Assembly: GCA_020200135.1 (NCBI GenBank)
Contig: JAIVJI010000097.1
Coordinates: 1-55,997, forward strand
Reading direction: 5' to 3'
Source: Acidobacteriota bacterium
GTDB lineage: Bacteria > Acidobacteriota > Blastocatellia > Pyrinomonadales > Pyrinomonadaceae
Length of the DNA: 55,997 bases
Shown here piece after piece: positions 27,277 through 33,897 of the stretch (the first letter of the stretch is position 1; each line of letters opens with the position of its first letter). The position numbers and the translations under genes were made by a program. Below the pieces are notes generated by a model. That model made no database searches. It was given only the letters and a program-made list of their open reading frames with translations, and had not been told where the DNA came from.

Positions 27277-28236
27277 ATGCTGGCCTGGGCTCTGCTGATC
27301 ATCTTCTTCTGGGCGGTCGTGCCCGGCCTCATCACGGGCTGGATGCTCGGCGAGCGCGGGCGGAGCTTTCTGCCGGGGCTGCTGCTCGGCGCCGTGTGCG
27401 GCCCCCTCGGGATACTCGGGACGCTCGTCTTTATCTACGTCTCCGACCGCAGGCGCGCACGCGACCGACAGCACGTGCGCGGCCGCGCCGTCCGCGTCTT
27501 TTATGAGATTCCGGTGGTCGGGCGTCTCCACGTCTCGACCGTCTGGGCGCTGGCCGGGCTGGCGACCTTCCTCTGCCTCTGGATGGTCGGCGGCATCTCG
27601 TACGAGTTCTACAGGGCCGAGCTGAGCCCGGCCGCCGAGTCCGGACAGGTGGGGCGCGTCGCGGCAGAGTCTTCGAGGCCGAAGGCGCTCGTCGAGCCCG
27701 AGCAAGGCGCCGCGCGGCAGTCGGCCGACGCGCGTCTGAACGCGCAGGCGCAGTCGAACACGTCCGCGCAGACGCGCTCGGCGCTGGTCGGCAGCCTCTC
27801 GAACCAGCCGGGACAGGTGCCGGGGGGAGCGCGCGCCGACAACCTTTCGACGGGCTGGCCGCCGCCGCAAGTCCCGCCGACCGGCCCCACGCCGGCCACC
27901 ACGGCGCAGCAGGCGACGGGCACTTCCGGCCCGGCCGTCGCGCCCGCGACCGCCGGCGCCCCGCCCGCCGCCCCGCCCGCGAAGTCGCCCGGTCAGGCGC
28001 GCGCCGAGGCGGTCGCCGAGGTGACGCGCGTCCTCGCGTCGAGGGGGCACAGGGTTCACGCCGCGCTGAGCGGCGACTCTCAGACGGCGACGCTCTCGCT
28101 CACGGGCGCGACGCTGACGCGCGGGGCCGGCAACCAGATACTCGGCAACGGGCGTCTGCGCGGCGCGCTCAAGGCCGTGGGCGTCCGCATCGTCGTCGTG
28201 CTCAACGGCGAGGAGAGCTGGACGTACATCCTCTAG
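27277..28236 (+). CDS. Membrane protein with disordered linker, unknown function
   Basis: The 319-residue protein starts MLAWALLIIFFWAVVPGLI. It has two N-terminal membrane helices (residues 1-20 and 31-53), a third near 88-108, then a Pro/Ala/Gln-rich linker of about 110 residues. A small folded C-terminal domain (about residues 245-319) ends VVVLNGEESWTYIL. The upstream frame continues to 27031, but I choose the ATG at 27277 because it opens directly into the first helix. I do not recognise any family. An 18-bp triple repeat lies just upstream. Confidence 0.7.
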   Translation: MLAWALLIIFFWAVVPGLITGWMLGERGRSFLPGLLLGAVCGPLGILGTLVFIYVSDRRRARDRQHVRGRAVRVFYEIPVVGRLHVSTVWALAGLATFLCLWMVGGISYEFYRAELSPAAESGQVGRVAAESSRPKALVEPEQGAARQSADARLNAQAQSNTSAQTRSALVGSLSNQPGQVPGGARADNLSTGWPPPQVPPTGPTPATTAQQATGTSGPAVAPATAGAPPAAPPAKSPGQARAEAVAEVTRVLASRGHRVHAALSGDSQTATLSLTGATLTRGAGNQILGNGRLRGALKAVGVRIVVVLNGEESWTYIL

Positions 28237-28449
28237 CCCGCCGCGTACGAACTCACCGCCCCTTCCCGCAAGAATTTTGACGCGTCCGTCAGAGTTGTAT
28301 TCCTCCCGCGTCGCCCCACCGCCGATATGGTTTAGCGTCATCAACCATTTCGTTACCCGTGGGGTCGGCCGTCAAAACCTTTCTTCCCCGGCCCTGTCGA
28401 AAACAACCGAAAACTCCCGCGCGTTTCCCGGACGCCGGGGCCGCGCCGT

Positions 28450-28465
28450 TGGCACGCCGCTTGTT
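28450..28465 (+). promoter_or_regulatory. Sigma-54-like promoter
   Basis: TTGGCAC, five bases, TTGTT matches the sigma-54 consensus (TGGCAC-N5-TTGCW) except for T in place of the C at -12. Transcription would start near 28476, at the small structured region before the terminator 28532-28577. Confidence 0.45.
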
Positions 28466-28475
28466 TAGCTTTATG

Positions 28476-28577
28476 GCGTCTCGGAAACGAGGCTGGTTAC
28501 GGTGCCGATGTGCCGGCAACCACAAAGTCGGGGCCCGGCTGCGAAGGGGAGAGCGCAGCCGGGCCTCAGCTTTTTTT
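28476..28577 (+). ncRNA. Candidate small RNA of about 100 nt
   Basis: From the predicted start after the sigma-54-like promoter, the RNA would contain a CTCG-GAAA-CGAG tetraloop hairpin (28480-28491), a GGTT...AACC stem enclosing CGG...CCG (28495-28521) and a strong terminator. No coding frame of normal composition fills it. It does not match a riboswitch consensus that I can recall, including GEMM. Confidence 0.4.
28532..28577 (+). terminator. Rho-independent terminator
   Basis: GGCCCGGCTGCG (28532-28543) pairs perfectly with 28554-28565 (12 bp), and seven T bases follow at 28571-28577. It ends whatever transcript starts in 28237-28531. Confidence 0.85.
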
Positions 28578-28592
28578 GGCAGCGCGCGGGGG

Positions 28593-28622
28593 TTGGGTCT
28601 TTCCGAGCGGGTGGGGGATAAT
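28593..28622 (+). promoter_or_regulatory. Promoter of the response regulator, probably leaderless
   Basis: TTGGGT (28593-28598), 18 bases, GATAAT (28617-28622), then 7 bases to the ATG at 28630. The -10 to ATG distance is the same as for the SWIM gene at 22378. Confidence 0.5.
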
Positions 28623-28629
28623 GCACGGC

Positions 28630-29052
28630 ATGAGTGAAGAGGCGCCCGAAAAAAACGAGACCGGCCAGACCGTCCTGGTCGTTGACGACATGAGCGACAA
28701 CATCATCCTGATCAGCCTCTCACTACAGGACATGGGTTACCGCGTCGTCACGGCGACCAACGGCGCGGACGCCTTCAACGTGGCGAAGCTGGCGCGCCCC
28801 GACCTCATCCTGATGGACATCGCCATGCCGCAGCAGGACGGACTCGCCGCCACGCGCCGCATCCGCGAGGAGGCCGAGTTTAAGGACGTGCCCGTCGTCG
28901 CGCTCACGGCCTTCGACACCGACGGCTTCCGCCAGGCGGCCTTCGACGCCGGCTTCAACGGCTACCTGACCAAGCCCATCGACTTCGACCGCCTGCGCAA
29001 CCTGATAGCCAAGCTCCTCGCGCGCGACAAGGGGAACACGACGCGTCTCTAA
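28630..29052 (+). CDS. Single-domain response regulator (CheY-like)
   Basis: The protein has the receiver signature: VLVVDDMSDN (acidic pair near residues 20-21), DLILMDIAMPQQDG with the phospho-Asp near residue 65, VVALTAFD with the Thr switch, and GYLTKPIDFD with the conserved Lys. There is no output domain, so it acts through protein contacts or as a phosphate carrier. The start MSEEAPEKN at 28630 is chosen over 28621 because the GATAAT box ends 7 bases upstream. No histidine kinase gene is adjacent. Confidence 0.92.
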   Translation: MSEEAPEKNETGQTVLVVDDMSDNIILISLSLQDMGYRVVTATNGADAFNVAKLARPDLILMDIAMPQQDGLAATRRIREEAEFKDVPVVALTAFDTDGFRQAAFDAGFNGYLTKPIDFDRLRNLIAKLLARDKGNTTRL

Positions 29053-29143
29053 GCCGAGACGACCGCCGCCCCGCCCGCACGCACGCCTCTCGCGCAAGCC
29101 TCGCACGCGCCCTCCCTTCCCTGACTTAACGCCGATAACCCTC

Positions 29144-29171
29144 TTGACTTTCCGACCCCGCGGGTTAGAGT
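29144..29171 (+). promoter_or_regulatory. Promoter for the DUF4177-like gene
   Basis: TTGACT (29144-29149), 16 bases, TAGAGT (29166-29171), with an about 95-base leader ending in GGAGGAGGT before the ATG at 29273. Confidence 0.55.
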
Positions 29172-29272
29172 CTGTCCCGCACATTTCGACAAGCGATTTT
29201 AAACGGGGCGTCGGGACGTGGGGCGCGTGTAACGCTGCGACGCGCGCGCGCGGCACCCGCGGAGGAGGTCAG

Positions 29273-29665
29273 ATGAAGAGAGGTCACTACCTTTTAACGG
29301 CCGCACTGTCGTTGATGGCGGGGTTCGCCGGGCACGCCGTCAGCGGCGGGCTGGCGGCGCCGCGCCCGGCGGAGGCGCGCGCGCCGAGGGCTTCGGAGTG
29401 GGAATATTGCGCGGTGGTGAAGGCGCAGACGGGCGACCCGCGCCGGCAGATTTACTGGATTAACTATTTCAGGGCCGAGGGTGTGAGGAGCGAGCCGGTC
29501 GAGGCGGGCCTCGGCGGCAACTCCTTCGGGAAGGCCGTCGCGCGGCTCGGCGAAGAGGGCTGGGAGATGGTCGGTGAAGGCCCGCTCGAAGTCTTACCCG
29601 TCGTCCGCCCCGGCCCGACCACCGGCGTGCCCACCGCCATCTTCTTCAAGCGCCGGCCGAATTGA
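29273..29665 (+). CDS. Exported DUF4177-like protein
   Basis: The start at 29273 has GGAGGAGGT seven bases upstream and gives a signal peptide or anchor (MKRGHYLLTAALSLMAG). The mature part has SEWEYCAVVKAQ, AVARLGEEGWEMVGEG and a terminal IFFKRR strand, the pattern of the DUF4177 family of small beta proteins. DUF4177 has no known function. The gene is followed by a repeat-built hairpin that separates it from the convergent Lys-rich gene. Confidence 0.65.
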   Translation: MKRGHYLLTAALSLMAGFAGHAVSGGLAAPRPAEARAPRASEWEYCAVVKAQTGDPRRQIYWINYFRAEGVRSEPVEAGLGGNSFGKAVARLGEEGWEMVGEGPLEVLPVVRPGPTTGVPTAIFFKRRPN

Positions 29666-29690
29666 AGAAGGCCCGCCGCCTGCGGCGGAA

Positions 29691-29779
29691 GCCAAAGGGC
29701 AAAAGGCAAAAGTGGAAGACGAGGGCCGCGCCGTCGGGCCGTCTTCACCTTTGCCTTTTGCCCTTTGGCTTTTGCCTTA
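29691..29779. repeat. Heptad-built hairpin between converging genes
   Basis: The left arm is four 7-mers at 29691-29718, all variants of GGCAAAA. The right arm at about 29740-29779 is the complement in the same 7-bp steps (CCTTTTG type). The arms pair nearly completely around a GC-rich loop. It lies between two convergent genes and may stop transcription from both sides. Confidence 0.8.
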
Positions 29780-29780
29780 G

Positions 29781-30263
29781 CTACTTCTTCCCGCCCTGAG
29801 AGCCGGGGGGCTGTAGCTCGTCCTCGACGCCGGCGGCCTTTTCATCAATCTTCTCGACGCCGCCTTTGATCGCGCCGACTAGTGCGCCCACGCCCGCGCC
29901 GACGAGGATGTCGCCCGCGACATCTCTGGCCTGGGTGAAGAGCGACTTACCGCCGCCCTTCTTCGAGCCGCCTTTCTTAGCGCCGCCCTTTTTGGCGCCG
30001 CCCTTCTTAGCTCCACCTTTCTTGCTGCCGCCTTTGGACGCGCCGCCCTTCTTCGAGCCGCCGCCTTTTTTGGCTCCGCCCTTAGCGCCGCCGCCCTTGG
30101 CGCCGCCCTTCTTCGCGCCGCCCTTCTTCGCGCCGCCCTTCTTCGCGCCGCCGGCCTTCTTCGCGCCGCCCTTGCCGCCGGCCGACTTCTTCGCGCCGCC
30201 TTTGGCCCCGCCTTTGGCGCCGCCCTTCTTAGACGACTTCTTCGAGGACTTCTTTGAAGCCAT
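29781..30263 (-). CDS. Lys/Gly/Ala repeat protein with C-terminal glycine zipper
   Basis: The 160-residue protein starts MASKKSSKKSSKK with a GGAGAAAAG site upstream. Residues 1-105 are almost only Lys, Gly and Ala (with some Ser) in KKGGA-type repeats, resembling the tails of histone H1-like proteins. Residues 106-140 change abruptly to DVAGDILVGAGVGALVGAIKGG, a glycine-zipper segment that could insert into a membrane or form oligomers, and the end is acidic. The protein could bind DNA or RNA through the basic part while the zipper anchors it. This is inference from composition; I know no family with this exact arrangement. The repeats could also expand or contract. Confidence 0.75.
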   Translation of the reverse strand: MASKKSSKKSSKKGGAKGGAKGGAKKSAGGKGGAKKAGGAKKGGAKKGGAKKGGAKGGGAKGGAKKGGGSKKGGASKGGSKKGGAKKGGAKKGGAKKGGSKKGGGKSLFTQARDVAGDILVGAGVGALVGAIKGGVEKIDEKAAGVEDELQPPGSQGGKK

Positions 30264-30524
30264 TTCCCTTTTCTCCTCTGTCAACCGATGGATTGAAAAC
30301 CTCGTGTCACAACGTAGCAAATGACGGCGCGGCTGTCATCAACTTTTCGCTCGCGCGCCGCGCAAAAAATCCGCCGCCGCGTGGCGGGTCGTAAATCAGA
30401 CACGCGGCGCGCGGATTTTGTTGACTCGCCGCGCCGACGTGTAAAGAATAGGGCGCCGCCGGCGCGCGGCCGTGCGCGCCGCTACGCCTTGAGTCTTCGC
30501 CGAACACTTCCCTTCCGAGGCGGC

Positions 30525-32357
30525 GTGAGCGAAAAAGAGTTCCACTACCGCTGGGAGTACGACCTGCGCGCGGACCCGCGCGCCCTGTGGCCGCTCGTCT
30601 CCGACACCAACCGCTTCAACCGCGACGCGGGGCTGCCGGACGTGGCGCGCCGGGCCGCCGACGCGGAACCGGGGCGCGCGCCACAGCGCAGGCTCCGCCT
30701 GTCGAAGCTCGGCGTCGGCGTCGAGTGGGACGAGGAGCCCTTCGAGTGGGTGCGCCCCTTCCGCTTCGGCGTCGTGCGCCGCTACCGCACGGGGCCGGTC
30801 GCGGAGGCGCGCGTCTCGGCCGAGCTGACGGAGCGCGTGGGCGGCGGAACGCGCCTCGTCTACGACGTGACGGCGCGGCCGCGCGGCGCGCTCGGCCGCG
30901 CGGTCATCCCCGTGCAGGTCGGGCGTGTCAGCGCGCGCAAGTTCGCGGAGGTCTTCCGGCGCTATGACGCGCTCGCGCTCGAAGGCGCGGCGGCGGGCGG
31001 CGACGCGGGCGCGGTCGCTTCGCCGCTCGGCGCGTCCGAGCGCGCGTTGCTCGAAGCGCTCAGCGGCAGGCTCGTCGCGGGCGGCGAAGACGCCGAGCTG
31101 GTCGCGCGACTCCGCGAGACGATAGCGCGTGGTGACGACCTCACGCTCTCGCGGATGCGCCCCTACGCGCTCGCCGACGCTTGGGGCGCGACGCGACGCG
31201 ACGTGCTCGAACTCTTCCTCAGGGCGACGCGGGCCGGGCTGCTCGACCTTCGCTGGGAGCTTCTGTGCCCGCTCTGTCGCGGCCCGCAGCAGACGGCCGA
31301 GACCTTGAGCGACGTGCGCGCCGGCCAACACTGCGACTCCTGCATGATCGACTTCGAGGTGGACTTCGACCGCTCGGTCGAGGTCGTCTTCCGCCCGAAC
31401 GCTTCCGTCCGGGCCGTCGAGGCGCGCGAGTTCTGCGTCGGCGGGCCGCAGGTCACGCCGCACGTCGTCGTCCAACAACTCGTGCCCGCCGGCGAGAGCC
31501 GCACCGTCCGCCCGCAGCTCGAAGAGGGGCGCCACCGCTTCCGCACGCACGCGCACGCGGAGGGCGTGTCCTTCCTCGTCTCGCGCGAAGGCGGCGACAC
31601 GCTGACGCTGCGCGCCGAAGGCGGCGGCCTCGGCGTCGGGGAGCAGCGCGCCTCGACGCGCCCCGCCGTGACGCTCTTCAACGACACCGATGGCGAGCAG
31701 CTCTTCGTCGTCGAGCGCGCGGCCTGGGGCGGTCAGGCCGCGACCGCCGCCGCGGTCACCGCGCTCCAGCTCTTCCGCGACCTCTTCGCTTCGGAGGCGC
31801 TCCGCCCCGGCGACCGCATCAACGTCGGGCAGATGGCCATCCTCTTCACTGACCTGCGTGACTCGACGCGCCTCTACCGCGAGATAGGCGACGCGGTCGC
31901 CTTCGGCGCGGTGATGAGCCACTTCGACGTGCTGCGCGAGGAGATAGCGGCCTCGGGCGGCTCCATCGTCAAGACGCTGGGCGACGCGGTGATGGCGGTC
32001 TTCCCGCGCCCCGCGCCGGCGCTGCGCGCCATCATCAACGCGCAAGGCAGGCTCGCCGCGCCGCCCGCCGGCGCGCGCCCGCTCACGCTCAAGGCGGGTC
32101 TCCACTCGGGCGCGTGCATCGCCGTCACGCTCAACGGGCGGCTCGACTACTTCGGCTCGAACGTCAACATCGCCGCGCGGCTCGAACCGCTCTCGACCGG
32201 CGCGGACTGCGTCATCACGGGGGAGGTGCGCCGCGACCCCGAAGTCTCCGCGCTGCTCGGAGACCCGGCTTCCGGCCTCGCGGCCGAGCCTTCGGAGGCG
32301 CGGCTCAAGGGCTTCGACGACGAACGCTTTGAACTCTGGCGCGTGAAAAGGACATGA
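30525..32357 (+). CDS. Class III adenylate cyclase with SRPBCC domain
   Basis: The start is a GTG at 30525 with CCGAGGCG upstream. An SRPBCC/START-like domain covers about residues 1-155 (EKEFHYRWEYDLRADPRALWP). A middle region with CPLC and CDSC near residues 245-275 resembles DUF5939. A class III nucleotidyl cyclase domain covers about residues 425-600. Its two metal Asp residues are in LFTDLRDSTR and KTLGDAVMAVF, and GSNVNIAARL gives the transition-state Asn and Arg. The Lys in IVKTLGD and the Asp in DYFG point to ATP rather than GTP. It makes cAMP and probably senses a hydrophobic ligand. The next gene starts 4 bases after its stop. Confidence 0.9.
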   Translation: MSEKEFHYRWEYDLRADPRALWPLVSDTNRFNRDAGLPDVARRAADAEPGRAPQRRLRLSKLGVGVEWDEEPFEWVRPFRFGVVRRYRTGPVAEARVSAELTERVGGGTRLVYDVTARPRGALGRAVIPVQVGRVSARKFAEVFRRYDALALEGAAAGGDAGAVASPLGASERALLEALSGRLVAGGEDAELVARLRETIARGDDLTLSRMRPYALADAWGATRRDVLELFLRATRAGLLDLRWELLCPLCRGPQQTAETLSDVRAGQHCDSCMIDFEVDFDRSVEVVFRPNASVRAVEAREFCVGGPQVTPHVVVQQLVPAGESRTVRPQLEEGRHRFRTHAHAEGVSFLVSREGGDTLTLRAEGGGLGVGEQRASTRPAVTLFNDTDGEQLFVVERAAWGGQAATAAAVTALQLFRDLFASEALRPGDRINVGQMAILFTDLRDSTRLYREIGDAVAFGAVMSHFDVLREEIAASGGSIVKTLGDAVMAVFPRPAPALRAIINAQGRLAAPPAGARPLTLKAGLHSGACIAVTLNGRLDYFGSNVNIAARLEPLSTGADCVITGEVRRDPEVSALLGDPASGLAAEPSEARLKGFDDERFELWRVKRT

Positions 32358-32361
32358 GAGT

Positions 32362-33084
32362 ATGACGACCCCGGCGACCACCCTGCCCCAGGTCACTACC
32401 GCGAGCCCGCGACGCCGCAGGCCGTGGCTCGGGCGCGTGCTCAAGTACGGCTCGGCGCTCCTCGTCGCGCTGCTCGCGTGGGTCGCCTTCGACCTCTACG
32501 TGCCGCGCCGCACCTCGATGCGCGAGTTCGACGCCGACGAGGTGGCGCGGCTCGAGACGGCGATGTGGCGCTCGTATTACGGGCGTGAGCGCGTGAAACT
32601 CTTCAGGCAGTTGTCGGAGCTTTTGCGCACGCAGTACCGGCTCCCCTTCTGGCGCTCGAACGCCGTCGCCTACCGCGCGGCGAAGGCGGCCTTCGTCTTC
32701 AAGGACGGGCGCGGCCGCGCCGACTACGAGCGCGCGCTGCCCGACCTCGAAAGCTTCTACAACTCTATCCGCGCGGTCTCCGACACCGACTTCGATGTCG
32801 GGCGCGCCGCGCGGCTCGAACTCGAATGGTGGATAGTCCACCGCGAGCGACGCCGGCACGCCCCCGGCGACCTCGAACGCGCGCTCGCCGACCTACAGGC
32901 CGAGCTCTACCGCCTCCCCGCCGAACGCCTCTCGGAGCACGCGCGGCTGCGCGCCGAGGCGATGGCCATCCGTGACGCGAAGGCCGACGAGGGCGGCGTC
33001 ACCGAGGAGGACTGGCGCCGGATTGACGAGCTGCTGCACGGCTCTTGGCGCTCGCTCCACGCGGCGGTCAACTCCGAAAGATAG
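32362..33084 (+). CDS. Single-pass membrane protein, unknown function
   Basis: The 240-residue protein has a short basic head, one membrane helix at about residues 30-45 (YGSALLVALLAWVAFDLYV) and a helical domain with YYGRERVKLFRQLSELLRTQ and LELEWWIVHRER. It starts 4 bases after the cyclase stop, so the two are probably co-translated, which suggests a link to cAMP signalling or to the cyclase's membrane location. I do not recognise a named family. Confidence 0.75.
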   Translation: MTTPATTLPQVTTASPRRRRPWLGRVLKYGSALLVALLAWVAFDLYVPRRTSMREFDADEVARLETAMWRSYYGRERVKLFRQLSELLRTQYRLPFWRSNAVAYRAAKAAFVFKDGRGRADYERALPDLESFYNSIRAVSDTDFDVGRAARLELEWWIVHRERRRHAPGDLERALADLQAELYRLPAERLSEHARLRAEAMAIRDAKADEGGVTEEDWRRIDELLHGSWRSLHAAVNSER

Positions 33085-33092
33085 GGGGCGGG

Positions 33093-33896
33093 ATGCCTGA
33101 CTTGAAGGGTAAGGTCGCGGTCGTGACCGGCGCGAGCAGGGGCGTCGGGAAGGGCGTGGCGCTCGGGCTGGCCGAAGCCGGGGCGACCGTCTACGCCACG
33201 GGGCGCACGGTCTCGGAAGACTGCTTCGCGGACTCCCCAAACGCCGGCGGGCGAATCGCCCCCGCGCGCTGCGACCACACGGACGACGGCGAGACCGAGG
33301 CTCTGTTCGGACGCGTGGCACAGGAGCAGGGGCGGCTCGACGTTTTGGTCAACAGCGCGTGGGGCGGTTACGAGCGGATGGTCGAGGGCGGCGAGTTCAC
33401 CTGGCCGCGCCCGTTCTGGGAGCAGCCCGCGTGGCGCTGGGACGCGATGTTCGCGGCGGGCGTCCGCGCGGCCTACGTCGCGAGCCAGCACGCCGCGCGC
33501 GCGATGGTCGCCGCGGGGTCGGGACTCGTCGTCAACATCTCCTTCTGGGCGGCGCGGAAGTACGTCGGCAACGTCGCCTACGGCGCGTCGAAGGCCGCAA
33601 CCGACAAGCTGACGGCCGACATGGCCTCGGAGCTGCGCGCGCACGGCGTCGCCGCCGTCTCGCTCTACCCCGGACTCGTCAGGACGGAGAAGGTCATGGA
33701 GGCCGCGGCCTTCCTCGACCTCAGCAACTCCGAGTCGCCACAGTTCCTCGGCCGGGCGGTCGCCGCGCTCGCCTCCGACCCCGACGTGCTAAACAAATCG
33801 GGCCGGGCGCTCGTCGCCGCCGCGCTCGCCGACGAGTACGGCTTCACCGACATCGACGGCAAACGGCCTCGCCCGCTCACGCTCGAAGACGTTTAA
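33093..33896 (+). CDS. Short-chain dehydrogenase/reductase
   Basis: The 267-residue protein has the NAD(P)-binding TGASRGVGKGVA at residues 11-22, the catalytic Ser in VNISFWA and the YxxxK pair in YGASK. The insertion ERMVEGGEFTWPRPFWEQP after the NSAWGG strand resembles DHRS1-type SDRs. The start ATG follows GGGGGCGGG. Substrate is unknown. It converges with topB, one base apart. Confidence 0.92.
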   Translation: MPDLKGKVAVVTGASRGVGKGVALGLAEAGATVYATGRTVSEDCFADSPNAGGRIAPARCDHTDDGETEALFGRVAQEQGRLDVLVNSAWGGYERMVEGGEFTWPRPFWEQPAWRWDAMFAAGVRAAYVASQHAARAMVAAGSGLVVNISFWAARKYVGNVAYGASKAATDKLTADMASELRAHGVAAVSLYPGLVRTEKVMEAAAFLDLSNSESPQFLGRAVAALASDPDVLNKSGRALVAAALADEYGFTDIDGKRPRPLTLEDV

Positions 33897-33897
33897 C

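Noticed and set aside
28380..28577. A c-di-GMP (GEMM) or cobalamin riboswitch
   Set aside because: The structured region lacks the conserved GEMM GCAAACC and GGGACGCAAAGCC blocks and the B12 box; left as an unassigned small RNA.
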